Assembly: GCA_016219425.1 (NCBI GenBank)
Contig: JACRNB010000010.1
Span: 62,001 to 126,000, forward strand
Direction of reading: 5' to 3'
Length of the DNA: 64,000 nt
Origin: Betaproteobacteria bacterium
GTDB lineage: Bacteria > Pseudomonadota > Gammaproteobacteria > Burkholderiales > Thiobacillaceae
The translations under genes were made by a program, and so were the position numbers. The notes under the pieces were generated by a model. It saw only the letters and a list, made by a program, of their open reading frames with translations. It was not told the origin of the DNA and did not search any database. This document shows positions 35,199 through 43,564 of the stretch, in pieces (position 1 is the first letter of the stretch; every line of letters begins with the position of its first letter).

Positions 35199-36206
35199 TT
35201 ACTTGTACCCCACCCGATCCATCATCATCACCGCCTTGGTCTGGAGTTTGCCCGCCTCGGCCACGTTGATGAGGTTCTGTTTGAACGCGCCCCAGGCTGC
35301 CACGGCGGCATCCGGCTTCACCTTGGGGTTGGCGGGGTATTCCATGTTCACGTCGGCGTACAGGTTCTGCGCCTGGTCGGAAGACAGCCACTCCAGCAGC
35401 TTCACCGCCTCCGCCTCATGTTTGGCGTGCTTGGTGAGGCCCGCGCCGGAGACGTTCACATGCACCCCGGCGGCCTTGCTCTTCAGGTTCTGATTCGGCC
35501 AGAAGATCGCCAGCGGCAGGTTGGGGTTCTTCTCCATCAGACGCCCGTAGTAATAGGTGTTCACCACGGTCACGTCGCACTGGCCGGCGGCCACCGCCTC
35601 CATGGCCTTGTTGTCGTTGGCGAAGGGGGCCGTGGCCAGGTTCGCCACCCAGCCCTTGAGGATGTCCTCGGTCTGACCCTCGCCGTGCTCCCAGATCATC
35701 ATGGCCGCCAGGGACTGGTTGTAGACCTTCTTGGAAGTGCGCAGGCACAGACGGCCCTTCCACTTCGGGCTGGCCAGATCCTCGTAGGTGGAGAGGTCGG
35801 CGGGCTTCACCTTGTTCTTGTTGTAAACCAGGGTGCGGGCGCGCACTGAAAGGCCGAACCACTCGTTATCCGGGTCTTTCAGGTGAGCGGGGATGTTGGC
35901 CGCCAGGGTCTTGGAAGTGACGGGCTTCAGCAGCCCCTCGTTGGCGGCCTGCCACAGATTGCCGGCATCCACGGTCATGAAGATATCGGCGGGGGTGTTC
36001 TTGCCTTCGGCCTTGAGACGGGCCATCAAGGGGCCTTCGCCATCGGTCACGAACTTCACCTGCACCCCGGTTTCCTTGGTGTAGGCGTCGAACAGCGGCT
36101 TGATGAGCTGCTCGTTGCGGGCGGAATAGACCACCACCTCGGCGGCCAGGGCAGGGAGGGTGGCAACAGCCGCCAGAGCGGCCAGGAAAGAGGCGATCAA
36201 CTTCAT
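35199..36206 (-). CDS. fbpA: Fe(3+) ABC transporter periplasmic binding protein (FbpA/FutA-like)
   Basis: This 335-residue protein has a signal peptide ([23 protein letters not shown]) and the two-lobed ferric-binding fold. Diagnostic segments: [36 protein letters not shown], and the iron-ligand tyrosine cluster in [10 protein letters not shown]. It delivers ferric iron to FbpB/FbpC. I chose the ATG at 36206 because it gives a standard signal peptide. It is divergent from hemP, with two Fur-box-like palindromes between them, so both should be iron-repressed. Confidence 0.93.
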   Translation of the reverse strand: MKLIASFLAALAAVATLPALAAEVVVYSARNEQLIKPLFDAYTKETGVQVKFVTDGEGPLMARLKAEGKNTPADIFMTVDAGNLWQAANEGLLKPVTSKTLAANIPAHLKDPDNEWFGLSVRARTLVYNKNKVKPADLSTYEDLASPKWKGRLCLRTSKKVYNQSLAAMMIWEHGEGQTEDILKGWVANLATAPFANDNKAMEAVAAGQCDVTVVNTYYYGRLMEKNPNLPLAIFWPNQNLKSKAAGVHVNVSGAGLTKHAKHEAEAVKLLEWLSSDQAQNLYADVNMEYPANPKVKPDAAVAAWGAFKQNLINVAEAGKLQTKAVMMMDRVGYK

Positions 36207-36253
36207 GGGAAGGCTCCTGATAAAGGGTTGCGAGACGTGAAAACCGGCGTTGA

Positions 36254-36296
36254 TGAGAATATATCTCAAAATGCTTGCAACTGAGAAGTTTTCTCA
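36254..36296. promoter_or_regulatory. Two Fur-box-like palindromes between fbpA and hemP
   Basis: TGAGAATATATCTCA (36254-36268) and TGAGAAGTTTTCTCA (36282-36296) each resemble a 7-1-7 Fur site of TGAGAAT-n-ATTCTCA form, at 28-nt centre spacing. They lie in the AT-rich divergent promoter region and probably control both fbpA (minus strand) and hemP/ftrA (plus strand). Confidence 0.7.
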
Positions 36297-36311
36297 AATA
36301 AGATTCGGCTT

Positions 36312-36479
36312 ATGGATAAGCCCACCGTTTCTCCCGCTTCGCAACCGACCCCGCCCAGGCCCGAGGTGGTGAGCGCCAGTCTGCTGCTGTGCGGCAAAGG
36401 CGTACTGCTGATCGAGCACGCCGGCGAGCGTTACCAGTTGCGTCTCACCAAGAACGGCAAGCTGATCCTGACGAAATAA
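36312..36479 (+). CDS. hemP: HemP family small protein
   Basis: This 55-residue gene has a HemP signature in its second half: SLLLCGKGVLLIEHAGERYQ, then LRLTKNGKLILTK at the very end. HemP proteins in betaproteobacteria act as small activators of heme uptake genes or accompany iron uptake operons. No heme receptor gene lies in the window; the next genes are ftrA and its neighbours. It starts 16 nt after the second Fur-like palindrome. Confidence 0.88.
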   Translation: MDKPTVSPASQPTPPRPEVVSASLLLCGKGVLLIEHAGERYQLRLTKNGKLILTK

Positions 36480-36556
36480 CCCATCCCCTCAGCCAGCCAG
36501 GGGGCTTCTCCGCCCCGGTAGCCAGCCATCCCCAAGGCCCTATCAAGGAGAAGTCC

Positions 36557-37111
36557 ATGTACGTACAACGCCTCATCGCCGGCCTCGCCCTCGCCGGATT
36601 CCTTTCCACTCCCGCCCTGGCCGTGGAATACCCCCTCGGCGCACCCCAGAACCGCAACGGCATGGAGATCGGCGCGGTCTATCTCCAGCCGGTGGAGATG
36701 GAGTCCGTCATGGGCCACCAGATGCTCCCCGCCAACAAGGCCGACGTGCATCTGGAGGCCGACATCCACGCCCTGGGCAACAACCCCAACGGCTTTGCCG
36801 AAGGGGCCTGGATTCCCTATCTGCTGGTGAAGTACGAGGTGTGCAAACAGGGCGGCGAGTGCCTCAAGGGCGACTTTCTGCCCATGGTGGCCTCGGACGG
36901 CCCGCACTACGGCGACAACCTCAAGCTGATGGGGCCGGGCAAATACCGCGTCAAGTTCACCATCCTGCCGCCCAACGACGCCAACAACCACGCCGGCCAC
37001 CACTTTCACCGCCATACCGACCGCCTGACCGGCGTGCGTCCCTGGTTCAAGGCCTTTGACGCGGAGTGGGATTTCACCTTTGCCGGCATCGGCAAGAAAG
37101 GCGGGTACTGA
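36557..37111 (+). CDS. ftrA: Periplasmic Fe(2+)-binding protein P19/FtrA
   Basis: This 184-residue secreted protein has a signal peptide (about 1-22) and belongs to the P19/Tp34/FetP family of periplasmic iron-binding proteins. Metal-site residues are visible in VMGHQMLP, ADVHLEADIHALGNNPNGF, and the His cluster HAGHHFHRHTDR; there is also a Cys pair in CKQGGEC. In Brucella and Bordetella FtrABCD this protein binds ferrous iron and presents it to a cupredoxin and Ftr1-type permease. A strong AAGGAG ribosome site precedes the ATG. It follows hemP by 77 nt. Confidence 0.92.
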   Translation: MYVQRLIAGLALAGFLSTPALAVEYPLGAPQNRNGMEIGAVYLQPVEMESVMGHQMLPANKADVHLEADIHALGNNPNGFAEGAWIPYLLVKYEVCKQGGECLKGDFLPMVASDGPHYGDNLKLMGPGKYRVKFTILPPNDANNHAGHHFHRHTDRLTGVRPWFKAFDAEWDFTFAGIGKKGGY

Positions 37112-37112
37112 C

Positions 37113-38468
37113 ATGCGCCGTCTGCTCCTGCCCCTGGCCCTGGCGCTTTCTGCTCCCGCCCAGGCTGAAGACGCCGAGACCCTGCGCCTGCTCAAGGATC
37201 TTCAGGCCCGCCTGGAAAAACTGGAGGCGCGCAACACTGAACTGGAACAGGCCCTCACCAGCGAGCGCCTATCGCAGAACGAGCCCGAGATCGCCACCCG
37301 CCTCAAGGCGGTGGAGTTCCAGGCGCTTGGGATGCAGAAACAGGCCCGCATGGTGGATGCCCTGGACGGCATCACTGCCGGAGTTTCCTTCACCACTGTG
37401 GCTCAGCGCGCCAGTGGCGCCGTCGCGCCGGGCAGTGCGCGGGACCAGCTCACCTGGCGCGGCGACGCCCAGGTGAGCTTGCCCGGCGGCGGTTCCGGCT
37501 TCACCGAAGGCAACCTGTTTTTCCACTTCCGTGCGGGCCAGGGCAACGGCGCCAGCCTGAACGGCGCATTCGCCGGAACCAACGCCAGCGCCTTCCAACT
37601 GGGCGGCGTCAGTCAGGCGGACGACGCCGCGCCCATCCTGGCCCAAGCCTGGTACCAACTCTCCACGCCCCTGGACGACAAGCCGCTGGGCAAGAGCCAA
37701 CATCATCTCGACGTCAACTTCGGCAAGATCGACCCCTTCCTGTTCTTCGACCAGAACGGCGCGGCGGATGACGAAACGGCCAAGTTTCTCAACGCCGCCT
37801 TCGTGCACAACCCGCTGCTGGACGCGGGCGGCCAGGCCGGGGTGGACGCCTACGGCTTCACGCCCGGCCTGCGCATTGCCTACAGCAACACCGTGGACGG
37901 GCCGGAACCCTGGGGCGTCTCTTTGGGCGTGTTCGGGTCTGACTCCGGGGCCTCCTTCAGCAACAGCCTGAAGAGTCCCTTCGTCATCGCCCAGGCCGAA
38001 ACCACGCAACGCATCGCGGGTTTCACCGGCAACTACCGGCTCTACGCCTGGCGCAACGGGCGCGCCACCCACTTCGACGGCGCGACCCGCGAGGCCCAGG
38101 CCGGATGGGGGCTGTCGGCGGACCAGCAGGTGGCGGACGGACTCACCCTATGGGGCCGTTACGGCCATGGCGTGAAAGGCCATCCCACCTTCGACCGGGC
38201 CTTCACCCTGGGCGCGGAACTGCAAGGCGACGCCTGGGGGCGCGGCGCGGACAGCCTCGGCCTGGGGCTGGGCTGGCTCACCGTGTCGAACGACAACAAG
38301 ACGGCCAACCCCACCCTCACCGGCTCCGAGCGCATCACCGAGCTGTACTACCGCTGGCGCGTGAATCCGAAGTTCGAACTCTCGCCGGATTACCAGATCG
38401 TGCAGCGGCCCGGCGGTGCGGCAGGCAGCGCCCGCGTCCTCGGCCTGCGCGCCCAGGCCACGTTCTGA
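37113..38468 (+). CDS. Outer-membrane beta-barrel protein, porin-like
   Basis: This 451-residue protein has a signal peptide (MRRLLLPLALALSAPAQAED), a short coiled coil (about 22-55, LLKDLQARLEKLEARNTELE) and a long C-terminal region of alternating strands ending in an aromatic residue (LGLRAQATF), as in outer-membrane barrels. It resembles carbohydrate- or phosphate-selective porins with a coiled-coil periplasmic part. Its start is 1 nt after the ftrA stop, so it is likely co-expressed with iron uptake; it could carry iron chelates or siderophores, which is inference. Confidence 0.8.
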   Translation: MRRLLLPLALALSAPAQAEDAETLRLLKDLQARLEKLEARNTELEQALTSERLSQNEPEIATRLKAVEFQALGMQKQARMVDALDGITAGVSFTTVAQRASGAVAPGSARDQLTWRGDAQVSLPGGGSGFTEGNLFFHFRAGQGNGASLNGAFAGTNASAFQLGGVSQADDAAPILAQAWYQLSTPLDDKPLGKSQHHLDVNFGKIDPFLFFDQNGAADDETAKFLNAAFVHNPLLDAGGQAGVDAYGFTPGLRIAYSNTVDGPEPWGVSLGVFGSDSGASFSNSLKSPFVIAQAETTQRIAGFTGNYRLYAWRNGRATHFDGATREAQAGWGLSADQQVADGLTLWGRYGHGVKGHPTFDRAFTLGAELQGDAWGRGADSLGLGLGWLTVSNDNKTANPTLTGSERITELYYRWRVNPKFELSPDYQIVQRPGGAAGSARVLGLRAQATF

Positions 38469-38482
38469 GCGGGGGCGGGGAC

Positions 38483-38809
38483 ATGCGTAGCGTCATCCTC
38501 CTTGCGCTCCTCGTCGTCGCGCAGTCCCTGCCCGCCCGGGCCGACAACCCCGTGTACGTCCTGACGGCCAGGGATGGGCGGCTGACGCCCGCCACCCTGG
38601 ACGTACCCGCCGGACAGCGTTTCAAGATCGTCATCAAGAACGCAGGCCGCGACGCCATCGAGTTCGAAAGCCTCAGCCTGAAAAAGGAAAAGGCGCTCGC
38701 ACCGGGGGCCGAGTCCTTCGTCGTCATTGCCCCCTTGAAGCCCGGCAATTACGACTTCTTCGACGAATTCCATCCCGACACGGCCAAAGGCCGCATCGTC
38801 GCCCGCTAG
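38483..38809 (+). CDS. ftrB: Periplasmic cupredoxin-like protein FtrB
   Basis: This 108-residue protein has a signal peptide (about 1-20) and a cupredoxin fold: VYVLTARDGRLTPATLDVPAG, FKIVIKNAGRDAIEFESLS, LKPGNYDFFDEFHPDTAKG. In FtrABCD this protein is thought to oxidise ferrous iron before transport. The C-terminal FFDEFHPD segment could supply metal ligands; I do not see a full type-1 copper set (no Cys). It lies 14 nt after the porin gene. Confidence 0.85.
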   Translation: MRSVILLALLVVAQSLPARADNPVYVLTARDGRLTPATLDVPAGQRFKIVIKNAGRDAIEFESLSLKKEKALAPGAESFVVIAPLKPGNYDFFDEFHPDTAKGRIVAR

Positions 38810-38818
38810 GAGCACACC

Positions 38819-39019
38819 ATGTCCCGATCCTCCGCCCTGCTGATCGCCGGTAGCCTGGAGCACCTCATGCGCTACCAGCTCACCGGCTGCTCCCACTCCG
38901 CCCACATCGCCGCCCACCTGCTGGACGAACTGGCCGAACGCCCCGACGTGAACGGCGACACCCGCGCCTTGTGCGGGTGCATGAGTGAAGCGCTGGGGGA
39001 AAGGGGCTGCCATGTGTGA
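38819..39019 (+). CDS. Small Cys/His-rich protein of unknown function
   Basis: This 66-residue protein has LLIAGSLEHLMRYQLTGCSHSAHIAAHLLDELA and a C-terminal C-x-C pair (ALCGCMSEALGERGCHV). No signal peptide and no recognised domain. It overlaps the following DUF2325 gene by 8 nt and lies 9 nt after ftrB, so it belongs to the iron operon. The cysteines could bind a metal. Unrecognised. Confidence 0.6.
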   Translation: MSRSSALLIAGSLEHLMRYQLTGCSHSAHIAAHLLDELAERPDVNGDTRALCGCMSEALGERGCHV

Positions 39020-40259
39020 ACGCCACCCGGAAAGTGCGCCCCCGCCGCCCCCGGAAGCGGCCAGGAAAAGCCGCCGCAAGCTGTGGGAAGTGGAAGAGAA
39101 ATACCACTGCCCCGTCATCGGCTCCTGCCTCAACCTGGACGAACTGGGCCGACTCGCGCGCAAATCCGGCTACGCGGGCAAACGCATCGAACCCTACGAA
39201 CTGCACCTGGAGGCGGTCTCCCTGAGCCTCGCGCGCAATGACGCCTCGACGCGCATACACAAATGGCTGGAGAAAAAGCACGACCTCGCCATTCGCCGCT
39301 TCGAGCGCGCCAAGGCCGACGCCGAGGTGCTGGCCCTGTGGAAGGAACACCTGCAACGCGGCGACGTGGCGGGCGCGTTCTGGGCCGTCATGACCCACAA
39401 GGCGGCGGGCAAGGAAACCCGCCACACCGCCTATGCCGACCTGCACATGCTCTCGCACCAGGTGGGCGCGGGTCAGGCCGCCGATCTCGTCCGCCTGGCC
39501 TGGCTGGAAAAGGAACGCCACGCCCAGGCCGCCGAGGCGGAACGGCAACAAGGACAACTGGCCCTCAAGGGCATGGAGGCGGAGCGCCTGCGCCAGGCCC
39601 TGGCGGAAGCGCAGGAGCGACTTTCCCGCATGGATGCCCTGGAAGCGCGGCTGACCGAGCTGGAATCGGGCCAGGCCATCGTGGCGTTGGGGCGGCGGCT
39701 GCTCATGGCGGAAGCCGAATCCGCCCGCGCCAGGGAACTTGCCGCCCGCCAGCGCGTCCTGGAAGAGCGCGTGGGTGTGCTGCGCGCGGACAAGGCCCGC
39801 CTCACGCGGGAGCTGGATGAAGTCCGCGCCGAACGCGATGCCCTGGAAATGGCCTGGACCGCCGAAAACGCCGCGCCCACGGACTGCTCCGGTGAATGCC
39901 ACCGCTGCGCCGACCGGCTGGCGGGCCGCTGCGTACTGTGCGTGGGCGGACGCACCCCGCTGCTGCCCCACTACCGGCAACTGGCCGAGCGTCTGGGGGT
40001 GCGCCTGCTGCACCACGATGGTGGACGGGAAGAACACCTCTCACGCCTGCCCGACCTGCTCAACGCCTCGGACGCCGTGGTCTGCCCCACCGATTGCGTC
40101 GGCCACCTGGCCTACTACCAGCTCAAAAAACACTGCAAACAGACCAACAAGCCCTGCGTGCTGGCAAAAAACTCCAGCGTGGCGGGCTTTGCCGCCGCCC
40201 TGACGCGCCTGGCCCAGGGCCGCGCCGAGATCGGCGTGCGGGAGGCGGACCATGCCTAG
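39012..40259 (+). CDS. DUF2325 domain protein with long coiled coil
   Basis: This 415-residue protein consists of an N-terminal region (about 1-120), a long coiled coil (about 130-285, many Glu/Arg/Ala heptads) and a C-terminal DUF2325 domain (about 305-400) with VLCVGGRTPLLPHYRQLAE, and CPTDCVGHLAYYQLKKHCKQ. A Cys pair near the domain start (CSGECHRCADRLAGRC) is Cys-rich and may bind metal. The function of DUF2325 is unknown. Inclusion in an ftr-type operon suggests a part in iron handling. Translation is coupled to the small upstream gene by an 8-nt overlap. Confidence 0.82.
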   Translation: MCERHPESAPPPPPEAARKSRRKLWEVEEKYHCPVIGSCLNLDELGRLARKSGYAGKRIEPYELHLEAVSLSLARNDASTRIHKWLEKKHDLAIRRFERAKADAEVLALWKEHLQRGDVAGAFWAVMTHKAAGKETRHTAYADLHMLSHQVGAGQAADLVRLAWLEKERHAQAAEAERQQGQLALKGMEAERLRQALAEAQERLSRMDALEARLTELESGQAIVALGRRLLMAEAESARARELAARQRVLEERVGVLRADKARLTRELDEVRAERDALEMAWTAENAAPTDCSGECHRCADRLAGRCVLCVGGRTPLLPHYRQLAERLGVRLLHHDGGREEHLSRLPDLLNASDAVVCPTDCVGHLAYYQLKKHCKQTNKPCVLAKNSSVAGFAAALTRLAQGRAEIGVREADHA

Positions 40260-40265
40260 GAAAAC

Positions 40266-40295
40266 CCTGGATTCCCGCGTGCGCGGGAAGGACGG
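40266..40295. repeat. GTCATTCCCGC-family palindromic repeat, single copy
   Basis: CTGGATTCCCGCGTGCGCGG followed by GAAGGACGG matches the right half-unit of the pair at 6023-6104. It lies just after the DUF2325 gene stop. Confidence 0.85.
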
Positions 40296-40376
40296 CTTTT
40301 TCGAGGCGCCCGCCATCGCGGGTCGGATCAATAACGCCGCCCTGGTGCTGCGCGTCCGGCCTGCGGGGGCGCGGCG

Positions 40377-41726
40377 GTGAACCTGCGCCGGGAAACCCCA
40401 TGCCGGACGACGCCCGGCGGCCTTGCCCGCGCAGGGCTGGCCCTGCGCCGCCATCGCGGACTCCTCCTCGGCGTGCAGTGGGCGGTGGTGCTGTTCTACG
40501 CCGTGGTGGTGGCGCTTCCCGCCTTCCTGCCCCTGCCGGGTGAGGGCGACCGCATCCTCAACCACCTCACCCGCTTCGCCCAGTTTCTGTTCTGGGGCGT
40601 GTGGTGGCCCTTCGTCATCCTCTCCGTCATGGCCCTGGGCCGGGTCTGGTGCGGCGTGTTCTGCCCGGAGGGGGCGCTGTCCGAATTCGCTTCCCGCTGG
40701 AGCCTCGACCGGCCCATCCCCGCCTGGCTGAAATGGGGCGGCTGGCCTTTTGTCGCCTTCCTCCTCACCACCGCCTACGGGCAGATGGTGAGCGTGTACG
40801 AATACCCCCGTCCCGCCCTCCTGATCCTGGGCGGTTCCACCCTGGTCGCCATCGCCGTGGGGCTGCGTTACGGGCGGGGCCGGCGCGTGTGGTGCCGCCA
40901 CCTGTGCCCCGTCTCCGGCGTGTTCGGCCTGCTCGCGCGCATCGCCCCGGTCCACTTCGCCGTGGACCGCGCCGCCTGGGACGCCGCGCCCAGCCACGGT
41001 GCGCCGGTGCGCTGCGCGCCGCTCATCGACATCCGCCGCATGCAGTCCGCCAGCGCCTGCCACATGTGCGGCCAGTGCGCCGGCCAGCGCGGCGCGGTGG
41101 CCCTGGCCGGGCGCAGGCCGGGGGCGGAGATCGTCCCCGGCGCCGCACCGGACCCCTGGGGCGCGCGCCTGCTGGTGTACGGCATGCTGGGCGCGGCCCT
41201 GGGCGCTTTCCAGTGGAGCGCCTCGCCCTGGTTCATCGCCGCCAAGCAGGGCCTCGCCGTCGGGTTGCTGGAACGGGATATCGCCTGGCCGCTGGAGACG
41301 CCCGGCCAGTGGTGGCTGTTCACGCATTACCCGGAGGTCAACGACGCCTTCACCTGGCTGGATGGCGGCCTGCTGCTCGCCTACCTCGCCGCCACCGCGC
41401 TGGTCGCGGGGGGCTGGATCAGGCTGTGCCTGGGCCTGGCCGCGCGCACTGCGGGGAGGGGCTGGGTGCGGCTGGCCCCGGCCCTGATTCCCTACGCCGG
41501 GGCCAGCGTATTCGTCGGCCTGTCGCTGCTCACCACCGGCCAGTTGTCCGGCGAGGGCGTGACGCTGCCCTGGGCGCACCCCGCGCGCCTCGCCCTGCTG
41601 GCCCTGGCGGCGCTGTGGAGCGCCCGCCTCGCCTGGCGTTTGGGGCGCGCCCCCGCCGCGCTGGCCGCGCTCGCCGCCGCCGCCCTGCCGGGGTGGCTGT
41701 GGTGGCAGCAGTTTTACGTCTGGTAG
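40377..41726 (+). CDS. ftrD: Membrane polyferredoxin FtrD-like (NapH/CcoG-type)
   Basis: This 449-residue membrane protein has about nine hydrophobic helices and Fe-S ligand motifs WCGVFCPEGALSE, WCRHLCPVSGVFGLL and CHMCGQCAGQRG. It resembles NapH/NosR-type polyferredoxins and the FtrD component, which is proposed to take electrons from iron oxidation. The GTG start is the first initiator after the repeat. The FTR1-type permease expected beside it (FtrC) is not in this cluster. No other function is obvious, though a role in cytochrome oxidase assembly cannot be excluded. Confidence 0.82.
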   Translation: MNLRRETPCRTTPGGLARAGLALRRHRGLLLGVQWAVVLFYAVVVALPAFLPLPGEGDRILNHLTRFAQFLFWGVWWPFVILSVMALGRVWCGVFCPEGALSEFASRWSLDRPIPAWLKWGGWPFVAFLLTTAYGQMVSVYEYPRPALLILGGSTLVAIAVGLRYGRGRRVWCRHLCPVSGVFGLLARIAPVHFAVDRAAWDAAPSHGAPVRCAPLIDIRRMQSASACHMCGQCAGQRGAVALAGRRPGAEIVPGAAPDPWGARLLVYGMLGAALGAFQWSASPWFIAAKQGLAVGLLERDIAWPLETPGQWWLFTHYPEVNDAFTWLDGGLLLAYLAATALVAGGWIRLCLGLAARTAGRGWVRLAPALIPYAGASVFVGLSLLTTGQLSGEGVTLPWAHPARLALLALAALWSARLAWRLGRAPAALAALAAAALPGWLWWQQFYVW

Positions 41727-41803
41727 GCCATGGCGATGCTGGCCGTCCATCCCTCGCTTTGATGTGGTTATTTTTGCATATTAATCAGTGTATTACATTG
41801 TTA

Positions 41804-41831
41804 TTGACAGACGCTCTCATCCGCATAAACT
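41804..41831 (+). promoter_or_regulatory. bfd: Putative sigma70 promoter of bfd
   Basis: TTGACA (41804-41809) and TAAACT (41826-41831) at 16-nt spacing lie 29 nt upstream of the bfd ATG, in a short AT-rich patch (41760-41830) between ftrD and bfd. Repression by Fur would be expected from the gene function, but no clear Fur box is visible. Confidence 0.6.
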
Positions 41832-41859
41832 TGCCCCATACGAGTATTTGGAGTCCGCC

Positions 41860-42060
41860 ATGTACGTCTGTATCTGCCAAGCCGTGACCGAACGCCAGGT
41901 GCGCGAGGCCGTTGAGAAGGGGGTCAGCAACCTGCGGGGTTTGCGCGAGCATCTTGGGGTGGCGGCGGACTGCGGGCGGTGCGCCCGGTGCGCCCACGGC
42001 ATCCTCAAGGAGTGCCGTAACTGCCCCAGCCGGGAAGAGGCCCTGGCCTGCTCCGCCTGA
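41860..42060 (+). CDS. bfd: Bacterioferritin-associated ferredoxin
   Basis: This 66-residue [2Fe-2S] protein reduces the core iron of bacterioferritin so it can be released. The Bfd-type Cys arrangement is CICQAV near the N-terminus and CGRCARC (about 45-51), with conserved VTERQVREAVEKG and LREHLGVAADCG. The ATG at 41860 gives the usual MYVCIC start. It lies 117 nt upstream of bfr, its functional partner. Confidence 0.93.
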   Translation: MYVCICQAVTERQVREAVEKGVSNLRGLREHLGVAADCGRCARCAHGILKECRNCPSREEALACSA

Positions 42061-42177
42061 TTCGCCGCAGAATGCGGACTCGGCCCGCCCATTAGCCAGT
42101 CACCACGGCAAGCCAACGGCCCGCCGGAACGTGTCGGAGCGCAAGGCTCCACTTCTTCATCTCTTCAGGAGCGTTCC

Positions 42178-42657
42178 ATGAAAGGCGACAAAAAAGTTCT
42201 CCAGTACCTGAACAAGGCTCTGACCGTCGAGTTGACGGCCATCAACCAATATTTTCTCCACGCCCGCATGTACAAAAACTGGGGCCTGCTGGTCCTGGGC
42301 AAGCACGAGTACGAGGAGTCGATCGAGGAGATGCACCACGCGGACAAACTGATCGAGCGCATCCTGTTCCTGGAGGGTTTGCCCAACCTGCAAGACCTGG
42401 GCAAATTGATGATCGGCGAGGATGTGCCGGAGTGCCTGGCTTGCGACCTCAAGCTGGAACACCAGGGCCACGCCCTCTACGTGGAGGCCATCGCCTACTG
42501 CGAGACCGTCAAGGACTATGTGTCGCGGGATATCCTGGTTTCCATCCAGGAAGACACTGAAGAGCACATCGACTACCTGGAAACCCAGTTGGGCCTGATC
42601 GAGAAGGTCGGAGTGCAGAACTACCTGCAAACCGCCATGGGCGGCCTACAGAGTTGA
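42178..42657 (+). CDS. bfr: Bacterioferritin
   Basis: This 159-residue heme-containing ferritin stores iron as a 24-mer cage. The ferroxidase residues E18, E51 and H54 are visible in [16 protein letters not shown] and [18 protein letters not shown]52, which binds heme between subunits, is present in the same segment. Further ferroxidase residues lie in [11 protein letters not shown] and [14 protein letters not shown]. Length and order match Bfr. It is followed by a strong terminator. Confidence 0.96.
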   Translation: MKGDKKVLQYLNKALTVELTAINQYFLHARMYKNWGLLVLGKHEYEESIEEMHHADKLIERILFLEGLPNLQDLGKLMIGEDVPECLACDLKLEHQGHALYVEAIAYCETVKDYVSRDILVSIQEDTEEHIDYLETQLGLIEKVGVQNYLQTAMGGLQS

Positions 42658-42676
42658 CCCTGGCGTCCGCCGTGCG

Positions 42677-42708
42677 AACGGGGCCCTGCGGGGCCCCGTT
42701 TAGTTTTT
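42677..42708 (+). terminator. Rho-independent terminator after bfr
   Basis: A 10-bp GC-rich stem (AACGGGGCCC/GGGCCCCGTT) with a 4-nt loop is followed by TAGTTTTT, 19 nt after the bfr stop. It separates bfd-bfr from ahpC. Confidence 0.9.
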
Positions 42709-42710
42709 AA

Positions 42711-42747
42711 CTATCCATCTTTTTTAGGCAATCAATTGGATGGATAG
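42711..42747. promoter_or_regulatory. ahpC: Inverted repeat upstream of ahpC, possible operator
   Basis: CTATCCATC (42711-42719) and GATGGATAG (42739-42747) are perfect 9-nt inverted arms 19 nt apart in the AT-rich DNA upstream of ahpC. The CTAT and ATAG half-sites recall OxyR motifs, but the spacing does not match the standard four-box pattern. Confidence 0.45.
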
Positions 42748-42817
42748 ATGCGCCATCCGTAGAGTTCATCCCGTCGCAGCCCCACGCAACACCTCTTAAC
42801 CCGACTGGAGAACTCTG

Positions 42818-43384
42818 ATGCAAACCCTGATCAACACCGAAATCAAACCCTTCAAGGCCACCATGTTTCACAAGGGCGCCTTCGAGCACGTTTCCGACGA
42901 AGACCTGAAAGGCAAGTGGTCCGTGGTGTTCTTCTACCCTGCCGACTTCACCTTCGTCTGCCCCACCGAGCTGGGTGATCTGGCGGACCACTACGCCGAG
43001 TTCCAGAAGCTGGGCGTGGAGATCTACGCGGTGTCCACCGACACCCACTTCACCCACAAGGCCTGGCACGACACCAGCGACACCATCGGCAAGATCGACT
43101 TCCCGATGGTTGGCGACCCCACCGGCGTCCTTACCCGCAACTTCGGCGTGATGATCGAGGAAGCCGGTCTGGCCGAGCGCGGCAGCTTCGTGATCGACCC
43201 CCAGGGCAAGATCCAGATCATCGAGATCAACGCCGGCGGCATCGGGCGTGACGCCTCCGAACTGCTGCGCAAGGTGAAGGCCGCCCAGTACGTCGCCGCT
43301 CACCCGGGCGAGGTCTGCCCCGCCAAGTGGAAGGAAGGCGAAGCCACCCTGGCCCCGTCGCTGGACCTGGTCGGCAAGATCTGA
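42818..43384 (+). CDS. ahpC: Alkyl hydroperoxide reductase peroxiredoxin AhpC
   Basis: This 188-residue typical 2-Cys peroxiredoxin reduces H2O2, organic peroxides and peroxynitrite. The peroxidatic Cys48 is in [13 protein letters not shown] and the resolving Cys167 in [10 protein letters not shown]. The GGxG loop (NAGGIGRD) and the C-terminal helix are present, so it is the sensitive form. AhpF, its reductase, is encoded 180 nt downstream, separated by a repeat. Confidence 0.97.
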   Translation: MQTLINTEIKPFKATMFHKGAFEHVSDEDLKGKWSVVFFYPADFTFVCPTELGDLADHYAEFQKLGVEIYAVSTDTHFTHKAWHDTSDTIGKIDFPMVGDPTGVLTRNFGVMIEEAGLAERGSFVIDPQGKIQIIEINAGGIGRDASELLRKVKAAQYVAAHPGEVCPAKWKEGEATLAPSLDLVGKI

Positions 43385-43389
43385 TCGTC

Positions 43390-43488
43390 TTTCCCTCTCC
43401 CTCCGGGAGAGGGCAGGGTGAGGGAACCCGGCCAGCACTATCCACCGTCGCTCCCTCACCCCAACCCTCTCCCGGAGGGGGAGGGAGC
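43390..43488. repeat. CCCTCTCC-family inverted repeats between ahpC and ahpF
   Basis: CCCTCTCCCTCCGGGAGAGGG at 43393-43413 with CAGGGTGAGGG, and the inverted counterpart CCCTCACCCCAACCCTCTCC followed by CGGAGGGGGAGGG, span the gap. This family also flanks the DUF559 gene and separates hoxH from hoxW. Confidence 0.9.
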
Positions 43489-43564
43489 AAACCCCCAAAG
43501 TGCAACACCAAGCCGTTTCCAACGGTGACGCCTTCGTATTGCCCTTTGAATCAGGAGAAACACC

